Of a stretch of DNA of 64,000 bases, positions 18,753 through 26,725 are shown piece after piece. The number at the start of each line of letters is the position of its first letter. Positions within the stretch are counted from its first letter, which is position 1. The notes beneath the pieces are model-generated. The model was not told the DNA's origin. It did no database searches and saw only the letters and a program-made list of their open reading frames with translations. The translations under genes and the position numbers were made by a program. Source of the stretch: Aeromicrobium senzhongii (lineage in GTDB: Bacteria; Actinomycetota; Actinomycetes; Propionibacteriales; Nocardioidaceae); NCBI RefSeq assembly GCF_014334735.1, contig NZ_CP060587.1:310001-374000 (forward strand), read 5' to 3'.

Positions 18753-18827
18753 CCTGCGCCAAGGACAGGCTCAGCGCATTCGCCGGTACCGGGAAATCGT
18801 CGCGAACCTCGAAGGAAACCCCAGCCC

Positions 18828-19316
18828 ATGATTCAGATCGTTGCCTACGACCCGAAATATCGGGATGCGCTTTTGGAACTGTCGATCCGGGCATGGGAGC
18901 CCGTGTTCCCCATGCTCAAGAACGAAGTGTCGCCGTTCGTCTACCGGGCGTTCTACGTGAACGGGTGGCGCGAGCGGCAACGCACGGACCTCGCCGAGGT
19001 TTTGGACAATGAACCGGAGGGCATCGATGTGGCACTGGACGGCGACCGACCCGTGGGGTGGGTCAGCACACGCCTGCACCCGGAGGACAGCATGGGTGAG
19101 GTCTATGTCATCGTCGTCGATCCCGACTCCCAACGCCAGGGAGTCGCCCGCACGCTCATGGAGTGTTCTTTCGCTCGAGCACAGCAGGCCGGAATGACCA
19201 TGGTGATGGTCGAAACCGGCGGCGACAGCGGCCACGCCCCGGCCCGCGCCGCATACGAGTCCATCGGCTTCGAGCGGTGGCCGGTCGCACGGTACTTCAA
19301 AGACCTCAGCGACTGA
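18828..19316 (+). CDS. GNAT family N-acetyltransferase
   Basis: 162 residues. The acetyl-CoA binding motif A is VYVIVVDPDSQRQGVARTLM (about 92-111) with the Q/RxxGxA loop; motif B is AYESIGFERWPV at the C-terminus. The substrate is unknown. A GAAGGAAA ribosome site precedes the ATG. By eye the gene has visibly lower GC than its neighbours, with codons such as AAA, TAT and TTG that are rare elsewhere in the window, and it sits next to a tRNA gene. These are weak hints of acquisition. Confidence 0.88.
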   Translation: MIQIVAYDPKYRDALLELSIRAWEPVFPMLKNEVSPFVYRAFYVNGWRERQRTDLAEVLDNEPEGIDVALDGDRPVGWVSTRLHPEDSMGEVYVIVVDPDSQRQGVARTLMECSFARAQQAGMTMVMVETGGDSGHAPARAAYESIGFERWPVARYFKDLSD

Positions 19317-19426
19317 GCTCCAACCCAGACTCGACACCACCGACGACCCAGCGCAGACGGCGACGGACGCGAGGACCCTCGTGCAGGGCGACTCTTCGCA
19401 TGCCTGTTTCCGTGAGACTGCTTGGG

Positions 19427-19499
19427 TGGGCCCCGTGGGACTCGAACCCACAACCCGCGGATTAAAAGTCCGCTGCTCTGCCAATTGAGCTAGAGGCCC
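19427..19499 (-). tRNA. tRNA-Lys (anticodon TTT)
   Basis: 73-nt cloverleaf on the minus strand. The acceptor 5' GGGCCTC pairs with 3' GGGGCCC (one G-T pair), discriminator A. The D arm is GCTC/GAGC, the anticodon stem GCGGA/TCCGC encloses loop CTTTTAA (anticodon TTT), and the T arm GTGGG TTCGAGT CCCAC is perfect. The CCA end is not encoded. A CAGACT box on the minus strand (19519-19524) is a possible -10. Confidence 0.97.
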
Positions 19500-19548
19500 C
19501 GCGCCGAGGCGCAGGGACCAGTCTGCCAGTCGCGACGGCGGTGCGGAC

Positions 19549-20553
19549 TCACCCGTCGCCGAGCAGGTCCCGGACGGCCCGGGCGATGAACGCGGTCTCG
19601 GCCGCGCGCACGCCCGGACGTCCGGCGACGTGGCCGAGGTCGGACGCCAGCGGCCGCAGCTCGGCCCCCGGGACGAGGCTCGCCTCGACGGCGGAGTCCG
19701 CGACCGTGAAGTACAGGTCCGTCGTGGAGGGCATGACGATCGTGTGCGCCGACACCGCCGCCAGGGCGCTCTCGTATCCGCCTCGGTCCCGGCCGACGTC
19801 CCCGGACTGCCAGGTGTCCATCATGGCCAGCAGGTCGTTCGCGTCGCGGGCCGCGTGGTCCTGCGCCCAGTCCTCCAGCACGTGCTCGACGTCGGCGTAG
19901 CCCAGGTCGCGGAACGCGCCGTCGTGGAAGAAGTCGCGCGAGTACGCCCAGCCGGCGTAGCCGCGGCCGAACGCGCGCAGTCCCGCCACCGGCGGCTCGG
20001 CGTATTCACCGTCCGCGAAGGCCGGGTCCGCCCGCAGGGCCGCGCGGACGCCCTCGAGGAAGACGTGGTTGTGCGGAGAGCACCGCGCCGCGCCGCAGAT
20101 CGGCAGCAGCGCGTCGACCCGGTCGGGGCGACTCGCCGCCCACTCGTACGCCTGCATCGCGCCCATCGACCAGCCCATGACGAGGCGCAGGCGGTCGATG
20201 CCGAGATGCTCCAGCAGCAGCGCCTGGGCGTCGACCTGGTCGGCGACCGTGACGGTGGGGAAGCGCGGACCCGCCCAGGGCTCCGGCGCGTTCGACGGCG
20301 AGGTCGAGACGCCGTTGCCGAGCATGTTCACGACCACGACGAACCAGCGATCGGTGTCGAGGACCCCGCCCGGGCCGATCCACGGCAGGTAGCTGTCGTG
20401 GGTGCCCGTGTAGTACGTCGGCACCAGCACGACGTTGTCCCGGTCGGGCGCGAGCGTCCCGTGCGTGACGTACGCGAGCTCGGCCCGCAGGCTCGCGCCG
20501 GACTCCAGGGGAAGGGAGTCCAGCGCGAGCCGCTGCGGCGCGGAGACGGTCAT
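19549..20553 (-). CDS. MetX-like alpha/beta hydrolase (homoserine O-acetyltransferase family)
   Basis: 334 residues of the homoserine O-acetyltransferase-like alpha/beta-hydrolase family. VVVVNMLGNGVSTSPSN (about 72-88) and the nucleophile elbow MGWSMGAMQAYEWA (Ser near 130) match MetX; the acid and His (DLGHVAGRPG) are at the C-terminus. It is probably not the true MetX: it lies 2 nt downstream of glnT in an operon with a nitrogen theme, so it may hydrolyse or transfer acyl groups on a nitrogenous compound. The ATG at 20553 is chosen because it directly follows the glnT stop; the 1015-residue frame through here is not real. Confidence 0.82.
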   Translation of the reverse strand: MTVSAPQRLALDSLPLESGASLRAELAYVTHGTLAPDRDNVVLVPTYYTGTHDSYLPWIGPGGVLDTDRWFVVVVNMLGNGVSTSPSNAPEPWAGPRFPTVTVADQVDAQALLLEHLGIDRLRLVMGWSMGAMQAYEWAASRPDRVDALLPICGAARCSPHNHVFLEGVRAALRADPAFADGEYAEPPVAGLRAFGRGYAGWAYSRDFFHDGAFRDLGYADVEHVLEDWAQDHAARDANDLLAMMDTWQSGDVGRDRGGYESALAAVSAHTIVMPSTTDLYFTVADSAVEASLVPGAELRPLASDLGHVAGRPGVRAAETAFIARAVRDLLGDG

Positions 20554-20555
20554 CC

Positions 20556-21935
20556 TCAGAAGAACCGCAGGTAGCGGTCGGTCTCCCAGGAGGAGACGTG
20601 CGACTGGTAGGACTCCCACTCGGCCCGCTTGAGGTCGATGAAGGAGTTGTAGAGCGCCTCGCCGAAGACCTCGCGCGACAGCGAGTCGGCCTGGAACTCG
20701 TCGATCGCCTCCGAGAGGTTGCGCGGCAGCATGTCGATGCCCAGCTCGGCGATCTGCGCGTCCGAGTACTCGTACATGTTCTCGCGGTGCGGTGCGCCCG
20801 GGTCGATCCGCTCGCGCACGCCCTCGAGGCCGGCGGCCAGGATCATCGCCGCACCGAGGTACGGGTTGCAGCTGATGTCGGCGGCCCGGCACTCGACGCG
20901 TCCGCCGGCGAGCGGGACGCGCAGCATGTTGGTGCGGTTGTTGTCGCCGTAGCTGACGAAGACGGGCGCCCAGGTCGAGCCGGACGTCGAGCCCTTGCGG
21001 ACGAGGCGCTTGTAGCTGTTGACGGTCGGTGCGATGACCGCGCTGATCGCCTTCGCGTGGCGCAGAATGCCGCCGATGAAGTGATAGGCGATCTCCGAGA
21101 CGCCCACCCCCTTGGTGTCGTCGCCCTGCTCGAAGAGGTTCGCGCCGGTGGCGAGGTCGGCGAGCGACATGTTGAAGTGCGCGCCCGATCCCGTGCGGTC
21201 GGCGAACGGCTTGGCCATGAAGGAGGCGAAGTGGCCGTGCTTGCGGGCGATCTCGCCGGCCATCAGGCGGAAGAACGTCACGCGGTCGGCCATGGTGAGG
21301 GCATCGGAGTACGTGAAGTCGATCTCGAACTGGCCGCGCGCGTCCTCGTGGTCGAACGAGTAGACGTCCCACCCCAGCTCGTCCATCGCCTCGACCAGCT
21401 CGGTCAGCCACGCGAAGTTGTCCAGTGTCGTGCTCAGGTCGTAACAGGGCTTCTCGGCGGTGTCGCGGTCCGAGACCTCCTCGATGCCGTCGGGACCGTC
21501 CTTGAGGATGAAGAACTCGGTCTCGATGCCGAGGTTGAAGCCCAGGCCCAGCTCGGCGGCCGCGTCGAGCTGGCGCTGCAGGATGTGGCGGGCGCCGGCC
21601 TCGTACGGCTGGCCCTCGGTGAAGAGGGTGGAGGGGTAGTAGACGACCTCGGGCTTCCACGGCAGGCGGAAGCCGCGGGCGAGGTCGGGGTGGGCCGAGA
21701 CCTCCTCGTCGCTGATCTCCTGGGGGACGCCGTCGAGCGCCGCGCCGGTGAAGAGCTCGGAGCCGCCGGCCATCTGCGGCAGGTGCCCGATCGGGACGAC
21801 CTTGCCCTTGAGGCGGCCGTGGACGTCGGTGAAGCCGGCCATCGCGTACCGCACGCCGGAGGCGGCGAGCTCGGCCTGGAGTGCGGTGACGTCGACGACC
21901 GGGGTGGTCGAGGGAGTCGTGTCGGTGGCGCTCAT
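20556..21935 (-). CDS. glnT: Type III glutamate-ammonia ligase (glutamine synthetase-like)
   Basis: 459 residues. It has the glutamine synthetase catalytic signatures: GIETEFFIL (metal Glu), EDARGQFEI, GSGAHFN with the active His, and NNRTNMLRVP with the Arg residues for glutamate and phosphate. The overall sequence is of the type III GlnT group rather than GlnA, and the GlnA adenylylation Tyr region is absent. It joins ammonia, or perhaps an amine, to glutamate. Two palindromic operators lie in the 121-bp spacer to the divergent tetR, and a third and fourth before amt, so it is very likely repressed by that TetR. The MetX-like gene follows 2 nt later. Confidence 0.9.
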   Translation of the reverse strand: MSATDTTPSTTPVVDVTALQAELAASGVRYAMAGFTDVHGRLKGKVVPIGHLPQMAGGSELFTGAALDGVPQEISDEEVSAHPDLARGFRLPWKPEVVYYPSTLFTEGQPYEAGARHILQRQLDAAAELGLGFNLGIETEFFILKDGPDGIEEVSDRDTAEKPCYDLSTTLDNFAWLTELVEAMDELGWDVYSFDHEDARGQFEIDFTYSDALTMADRVTFFRLMAGEIARKHGHFASFMAKPFADRTGSGAHFNMSLADLATGANLFEQGDDTKGVGVSEIAYHFIGGILRHAKAISAVIAPTVNSYKRLVRKGSTSGSTWAPVFVSYGDNNRTNMLRVPLAGGRVECRAADISCNPYLGAAMILAAGLEGVRERIDPGAPHRENMYEYSDAQIAELGIDMLPRNLSEAIDEFQADSLSREVFGEALYNSFIDLKRAEWESYQSHVSSWETDRYLRFF

Positions 21936-21958
21936 GGGATGTCCTCCTGCGATACGGT

Positions 21959-21975
21959 TTCAATGACTTATCGAA
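21959..21975. promoter_or_regulatory. Operator copy 1 (glnT side)
   Basis: TTCAAT-GACTT-ATCGAA, a 6-5-6 palindrome with one mismatch. It lies 23 bp before the glnT ATG and is one of four copies of TTCRAT-N5-ATYGAA around the tetR gene. Confidence 0.75.
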
Positions 21976-21993
21976 AGAGTGCCGACCGGATAT

Positions 21994-22010
21994 TTCGATA
22001 GGGCATTGAA
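21994..22010. promoter_or_regulatory. Operator copy 2 (tetR side)
   Basis: TTCGAT-AGGGC-ATTGAA, same 6-5-6 layout as copy 1. Centres of copies 1 and 2 are 35 bp apart and in opposite orientation, placing both between the divergent glnT and tetR genes. Confidence 0.75.
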
Positions 22011-22056
22011 ACTGTTGCCGGGAGGTTAACTTCGCCGGCCCGAGCCAGGAGGCGAC

Positions 22057-22764
22057 ATGACCGAGAGCTCCGGAGCAGCGACGCGATCGGTCGGGCGTCC
22101 GCGCCGCACGGGCACGGCGGGACAGGATCCGCGCCAGGAGATCCTCGATGCGGCGTCGCGGTTGTTCGTCGAGCGCGGTTACGCCGCCACCACGATGACC
22201 GAGGTCGCGCGCGCGGTCGGCCTGGGCCAGTCGTCGATGTACTACTGGTTCCGCTCCAAGGAGGACCTGCTCAAGGCGCTGGCCAGCGCCAACCGCGAGT
22301 CGCTCGAGGTGGCCGAGCGGCTGGCCGGCAGTGCGGTGCCGGCCGCCGTGCACCTCTATGCCGTGCTGCATGCCGACGTCCGCCAGATGTGCGGCGGCAC
22401 GCTCGACTTCTACGACCTCGAGCGCGTCGCCCGGGCCCAGCCCGAGACGTTCGCCGAGATCCTCGACGACTACGGCCGGCTGCGTGCCGCGATCGAGCAG
22501 ATCATCGGGGCCGGCATCGCGTCGGGCGAGTTCGCGCCGATGGACCCGCGGCTCGCGACGGTGGCCTGCCTCGCCCAGACCGAGGGTGTCCAGCACCGCT
22601 TCCGCACACCCACGCCCGACACGGCCGACCGGCCCTCCGCGCTGGGGGATCCGTCGGCCGCCGCGCGGCTCGCCGCGAGGACCGCCGTACGAGCCCTGCT
22701 GGCCGACCCGGCACAGCTGGCCGACGTGGAGCGCCGAGGGCTGGCGGAGCTCGTGGAGGATTAA
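22057..22764 (+). CDS. TetR family repressor of the glnT-amt module
   Basis: 235 residues. The N-terminal helix-turn-helix spans about 28-75 (EILDAASRLFVERGYAATTMTEVARAVGLGQSSMYYWF, split here over the TetR-N pattern), followed by a ligand-binding domain with no recognisable ligand motif. It is divergent from glnT and upstream of amt; two copies of a TTCRAT-N5-ATYGAA palindrome lie on each side of the gene. The simplest reading is that it represses glnT, amt and itself, relieved by a nitrogen-related metabolite. The start at 22057 follows GGAGG. Confidence 0.9.
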   Translation: MTESSGAATRSVGRPRRTGTAGQDPRQEILDAASRLFVERGYAATTMTEVARAVGLGQSSMYYWFRSKEDLLKALASANRESLEVAERLAGSAVPAAVHLYAVLHADVRQMCGGTLDFYDLERVARAQPETFAEILDDYGRLRAAIEQIIGAGIASGEFAPMDPRLATVACLAQTEGVQHRFRTPTPDTADRPSALGDPSAAARLAARTAVRALLADPAQLADVERRGLAELVED

Positions 22765-22779
22765 CGGGACGGAAACAGA

Positions 22780-22796
22780 TTCGATGCGTCATTGAA
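22780..22796. promoter_or_regulatory. Operator copy 3 (amt side)
   Basis: TTCGAT-GCGTC-ATTGAA, first half of a 52-bp inverted arrangement (22780-22831) between tetR and amt. Confidence 0.75.
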
Positions 22797-22814
22797 AAGT
22801 GCGGCTCGCACTCT

Positions 22815-22831
22815 TTCAATGGCGCATCGAA
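22815..22831. promoter_or_regulatory. Operator copy 4 (amt side)
   Basis: TTCAAT-GGCGC-ATCGAA, inverted relative to copy 3 and with the same 35-bp centre spacing seen between copies 1 and 2. Between them AGTGCG-GCT-CGCACT extends the dyad, so the RNA could also fold into one long hairpin upstream of the amt ribosome site. Confidence 0.75.
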
Positions 22832-22883
22832 TTTCGTGTCGGTGCGTCAGCCCATCGCTCTGACCCACCGGAGGCGCACGCCC

Positions 22884-24191
22884 ATGGACCCGACCAACGC
22901 CGCCAACACCGCTTGGCTCCTCACCGCGATCATCGCGGTGATCCTCATGCTGCCCGGACTCGTCCTCTTCTACGGCGGCATGGTCTCGCGCCGCACCACG
23001 ACCAACATGATGATGATGGTCTTCGGGGCGTTCGCCCTGACCGCGTTCATCTGGGTGGCCTTCGGCTACTCCGCCGTCTTCGGGGACTCGGTGGGCGGCC
23101 TGGGTGTCATCGGCAACCCGTTCGAGCACGCCGGGCTCGGCTCGCTGCTGGTCGCGGAGGACGGACAGGCGCTCCCGCCGCTGGCACTGGCCACGATCCA
23201 CCTGGGCTTCGCCGGCCTGACGATCGGCATCGTCGCCGGCGCCGCGGCCGACCGCATGAAGTTCGGCGCGTGGATGATCTTCGCCGCGATCTGGGTCGTG
23301 CTCTGCTACCTGCCGGTCGCGCACTGGACGTTCGCGTTCGACGGTGACGGGACGACGGGTGGCTGGCTGGCCAACGTGCTGGGCGCGGTCGACTACGCCG
23401 GCTCGACGCCGATCCACGTCAACTCCGGCATCGCCGCCCTGGCGCTGGCGATCGTGCTGGGGCGCCGTCGCACCTGGCCGGTCCAGCCCAAGGCGCACAA
23501 CCTGCCGCTCGTGCTGGCCGGCGTCGGCCTGCTGCTGACCGGGTGGCTGGGCTTCGACGGCTCGGCGCTGGGCGCGGCCGACAACGACGCCGCTGTCGCG
23601 ATCTTCAACACGCTCGCCGCCGCTTGCGCCGGAACGTGCGCCTGGCTCGTCGTCGAGAAGCTGCGTGACGGACACGCCACGACGCTCGGGGCGTGCTCGG
23701 GCGCGATCGCGGCCCTGGTGGCCATCACTCCCTCGTGCGGCACGGTGTCGCCGGTCGGCGCGCTCGGCGTCGGCTGCGTGGCGGGCGTCGTCTGCTACTT
23801 CGCGGTCAGCCTCAAGCAGCGGTTCGGGTACGACGACGCACTGGACGTCGTCGCGCTCCACCTCGTGGGCGGCATCGTCGGGGCGCTGCTGATCGGCCTG
23901 ATCGGGCACCCCGACTCGCCGATCGGCGAGGCCGGCCTGCTCTACGGCGGCAGCATCGACCTGGTGGGCAAGCAGGCCGTCGCCCTGCTGGCGACGTGCG
24001 CCTGGACCTTCGTCCTGACGCTCGTGATCGCCACGGCCCTGCAGCGCACGATCGGCATCCGGGTCACCGAGGAGCAGGAGCGCGAGGGCCTCGACCGGTC
24101 CCTGCACGCCGAGAACGCGTACGAGGACTTCGGCGAGATGGCGCACCAGCCGCGCGGCCATGCCGAGCAGCAGCACTACCTCGAGGTCTGA
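22884..24191 (+). CDS. amt: Ammonium transporter
   Basis: 435 residues with about eleven membrane helices. Hallmarks: LVLFYGGMVSRRTTTNMMM near residue 26, the ADRMKF turn, the first twin-His in STPIHVNSGIAALALA (about 178) and the second in VALHLVGGIVGALL (about 330). The cytosolic tail has LDRSLHAENAYEDF, as in other bacterial Amt proteins. It takes up ammonium across the cell membrane. No glnK follows, unlike the usual glnK-amtB pair, so this is likely a dedicated Amt working with glnT. RBS GGAGGCG precedes the ATG at 22884. Operators 3 and 4 upstream point to TetR control. Confidence 0.95.
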   Translation: MDPTNAANTAWLLTAIIAVILMLPGLVLFYGGMVSRRTTTNMMMMVFGAFALTAFIWVAFGYSAVFGDSVGGLGVIGNPFEHAGLGSLLVAEDGQALPPLALATIHLGFAGLTIGIVAGAAADRMKFGAWMIFAAIWVVLCYLPVAHWTFAFDGDGTTGGWLANVLGAVDYAGSTPIHVNSGIAALALAIVLGRRRTWPVQPKAHNLPLVLAGVGLLLTGWLGFDGSALGAADNDAAVAIFNTLAAACAGTCAWLVVEKLRDGHATTLGACSGAIAALVAITPSCGTVSPVGALGVGCVAGVVCYFAVSLKQRFGYDDALDVVALHLVGGIVGALLIGLIGHPDSPIGEAGLLYGGSIDLVGKQAVALLATCAWTFVLTLVIATALQRTIGIRVTEEQEREGLDRSLHAENAYEDFGEMAHQPRGHAEQQHYLEV

Positions 24192-24206
24192 TCCCCGAGC
24201 AGCACC

Positions 24207-24245
24207 CACGAGCGCCCCGGACGTCGGCCGTCCGGGGCGCTCGTG
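24207..24245. terminator. Strong bidirectional terminator between amt and the pyruvyltransferase-like gene
   Basis: A perfect 16-bp stem (left arm begins CACGAGCGCCCCGGAC, 24207-24222; right arm 24230-24245) with a 7-nt loop sits between two convergent stop codons. Confidence 0.8.
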
Positions 24246-24251
24246 CGCGGG

Positions 24252-25724
24252 TCAGCGGCTGAGCCGCCGGCGCAGTCTGCGGAAGACCCGCAGCGCGAAG
24301 CCGCGCAGGGTCGTCTGCTCCATGCGGTTGAGCCGCGCGCTGAGATCGTCGATCCGCTCCTGCTGTCGCTTCAGCTTCGCGTCACGCTGCTCACTCAACC
24401 GCGCGTGCCGCGTGCCGGCGCCCTGGTAGGTCGGGGTGTTGAACGGGTACTCGTACCGCTTCGGATGCCGGGTCAGGTCGATCACCGAGGCATGGCGCAT
24501 CCACTCCAGGCGGGACGCGATCTCCGACAGGTCGGGTGCCGCCAGGGTGTGCACGGCGGGCGGGAACGACGCCTCGGCCAGGCGCGTGTCGAATTGCGTC
24601 GCGTCGCGGCCGGGCTGCCAGCGGTGCTCGAGGCCGTTGCGCTCCAGGAAGGCCGCGTAGCGGGAGAAGCGCTCGGGAATCGCCTCGTTGAAGGCGGCGA
24701 GGTCGGTGGCCTCGTACAGCTCCTCGACGCTGATCGGCGCGTCGAAGTGGGGCTGGAGCCGGTGCGGCATCCGGTGGTACTCGGCCAGCTCGAGGGTGCG
24801 CGAGTCGTGGGCCAGCATCAGAGCGGGCGTGCCGGCCAGCAGGGCGGCGACGTTGCCGTGGAAGCGTGTGCCGTACACGAAGTCCTGCTCGGCGAGGAAG
24901 TCGTACCAGGACCAGGTGTCGACGAAGAGCCGCATCCGATCCTGTTGGTAGAGCGGGTGCCGCAGGTGCGTGGGCACGAGCGGGTCGGTCACGTGCGGGT
25001 GTGGGACGCCCCACAGCAGCAGCCGCAGGTCGTGCTGGTCCTGCCCGACGTAGGTCAGGTTGGGGTGGTGCGCGGCCTGTTCGGTCGCGAAGGCACCGAT
25101 GCCCGGCACCTCGGGGGTGAGGTTGAGGCCCAGCGGAGAGTCCGCTCCGAGCGACTCGACCTTCCGGTGCACCTGGTGGTCGGGCCCGTGCAGGAACAGC
25201 GACGGGCAGCCGATGACGTCGACCGCGTCGGCCGGGAATCCCAGGTGGACGAGGAAGTCGCGGGTGAACTCGCCGCGGACGCCGATCGAGGGCGAACGCT
25301 CGAGGACGGCCGCGACGAACCGCTGCGTCACGTCCCGCACGTCGGCCAGGGCGTCGAAGGACCGGTCGGCCGGGGCCTGGGCGCCGATGCCGATCACGGT
25401 CGTGGGGATCGTCAGCTGCTCGATCAACCGGGTCAGGTTCTCGAGCTTGTCGGCGAAGTCGGCCCGGAACGAGTTCGCCATCGGGATGACGAAGTGGTCG
25501 AACTCCTCGTTGATGCGCGCCGCGTCCTCGGGCGAGGCCGCGCGACGCTCGCTGAGGGTGGAGTTCGCGACCAGCTCGTGGGGCGCGACGTCGAGCGCCT
25601 TCCACACCGAGTGCTGGAAGAGGAAGTTGCCGCTGTTGGAGTTGAAGACGTCCTGCGTCAGCGTCGTCTCGGGTACGACTGCCGTGAACGGGTCCTTGCC
25701 CGCGCGGATCAGGATCCGAGCCAT
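24252..25724 (-). CDS. Polysaccharide pyruvyl transferase family protein
   Basis: 490 residues. The region from about 15 to 330 fits the polysaccharide pyruvyl transferase superfamily: TTVIGIGAQAPA near 110, SPSIGVRGEFTRDFL near 144, the TRFHGNVAALLAGTPALML motif near 288. These enzymes move a pyruvyl ketal from PEP to sugars of surface polymers. A basic coiled-coil tail (about 430-490) is unusual and may anchor or oligomerise it. No polysaccharide genes adjoin it, although LicD-like and glycosyltransferase genes occur near 60000-64000. A CACACT box 7 nt before the ATG would suit a leaderless message. Confidence 0.82.
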   Translation of the reverse strand: MARILIRAGKDPFTAVVPETTLTQDVFNSNSGNFLFQHSVWKALDVAPHELVANSTLSERRAASPEDAARINEEFDHFVIPMANSFRADFADKLENLTRLIEQLTIPTTVIGIGAQAPADRSFDALADVRDVTQRFVAAVLERSPSIGVRGEFTRDFLVHLGFPADAVDVIGCPSLFLHGPDHQVHRKVESLGADSPLGLNLTPEVPGIGAFATEQAAHHPNLTYVGQDQHDLRLLLWGVPHPHVTDPLVPTHLRHPLYQQDRMRLFVDTWSWYDFLAEQDFVYGTRFHGNVAALLAGTPALMLAHDSRTLELAEYHRMPHRLQPHFDAPISVEELYEATDLAAFNEAIPERFSRYAAFLERNGLEHRWQPGRDATQFDTRLAEASFPPAVHTLAAPDLSEIASRLEWMRHASVIDLTRHPKRYEYPFNTPTYQGAGTRHARLSEQRDAKLKRQQERIDDLSARLNRMEQTTLRGFALRVFRRLRRRLSR

Positions 25725-25867
25725 GTCGATCAGTGTGGCAGAGCCCCGGGTACCCGGATAGGCGTGTCGGTGGTCACACCCGATGGTGGCGGCGAGGATC
25801 GCGGGGGTACAGTGACGGCGTCACTTTGTCTGGTACCCGCTCGGGACTGGAACGAAAGGCAACACAC

Positions 25868-26725
25868 ATGTCGCACCCCAGCGTGGGTGTGGTCGGCGCC
25901 GGCCGTGTCGGTGCTGTCCTCGCCGCCCGACTCCAGCGAGCCGGACACCACCTCGTCGGCGTCAGCGGACGCTCGGCTGCCTCGCAGCTGCGCGTGCAGA
26001 CGCTGCTGACCGACGTTCCCGTGCTCGAGCCCGCCGAGGTCGCGGCCCGCGCCGAGATCGTGATCCTGGCCGTCCCCGACGACCTGCTGGCGGACGTCGC
26101 CGCCGACCTGGCCCCCCACGTGGGCCCCGGTCAGCTCGTCGCTCACACCAGCGGTCGTCACGGCCTGGCCGTCCTGGAGCCCTTCACCCGGGTCGGCGCG
26201 CGAACCATGGCCCTGCACCCGGCGATGACGTTCACCGGCACCGAGGTCGACCTCGAGCGCGCCTGCGTCTTCGGCGTCACCGCCGAGCCGGGGGTCCGCG
26301 ACGTCGCGGAGACCCTCGTGGCGGCCCTCGACGGCTCGGTCATGTGGATCGACGAGGCCGACCGGGCGACCTACCACGCCTCGCTCGCGCACGGTGCCAA
26401 CCACCTGACCACGATCGTGACCCAGGCGATGGACCTGCTGCGCCAGATCGGTGCCGAGGACCCGGCCGCCGTGCTGCGCCCGCTGCTGACGGCCGCGCTC
26501 GACAACACGCTGGCCTACGGCGACGCGGCGCTGACCGGGCCGGTGGCCCGCGGCGACGTCGACACCGTCCGCGCTCACGTCGCGCAGCTGACCGACCCGT
26601 CCGTGCGGCGCACGTACGCGGCGCTGGCCACCGCCACCGCCGACCGGGCCGAGTCCACCGGCCGGATCGACACCGACACGGCCGACGCCGTCCGCACGGC
26701 CGTCATCCGCGAGAAGGTCCGCTGA
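25868..26725 (+). CDS. Rossmann-like and DUF2520 domain protein
   Basis: 285 residues. The N-terminal NAD(P)-binding Rossmann motif is VGVVGAGRVGAVLAARL (about 6-22) and the C-terminal half is the DUF2520 helical domain. It resembles F420-dependent NADP oxidoreductase and ketopantoate/3-hydroxyisobutyrate-type dehydrogenases and regularly precedes panC in actinobacteria, which suggests a role in pantothenate supply, perhaps as an alternative ketopantoate reductase; this is inference. A GAAAGG ribosome site precedes the ATG. The stop overlaps the panC start (TGATG), so they are co-translated. Confidence 0.87.
   Translation: MSHPSVGVVGAGRVGAVLAARLQRAGHHLVGVSGRSAASQLRVQTLLTDVPVLEPAEVAARAEIVILAVPDDLLADVAADLAPHVGPGQLVAHTSGRHGLAVLEPFTRVGARTMALHPAMTFTGTEVDLERACVFGVTAEPGVRDVAETLVAALDGSVMWIDEADRATYHASLAHGANHLTTIVTQAMDLLRQIGAEDPAAVLRPLLTAALDNTLAYGDAALTGPVARGDVDTVRAHVAQLTDPSVRRTYAALATATADRAESTGRIDTDTADAVRTAVIREKVR

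Noticed and set aside
19549..20553. Biosynthetic homoserine O-acetyltransferase (metX)
   Set aside because: Context is glnT rather than methionine genes and the protein is shorter than typical MetX; kept as MetX-like only.
19549..22596. A single 1015-residue minus-strand protein
   Set aside because: The frame is a chance read-through; real genes there are the MetX-like hydrolase (from 20553), glnT in another frame, and tetR on the other strand.
21959..22831. Repeated TTCRAT palindromes as a CRISPR-like array
   Set aside because: Only four copies split around a gene, no spacers of constant length, no cas genes; position fits operators.
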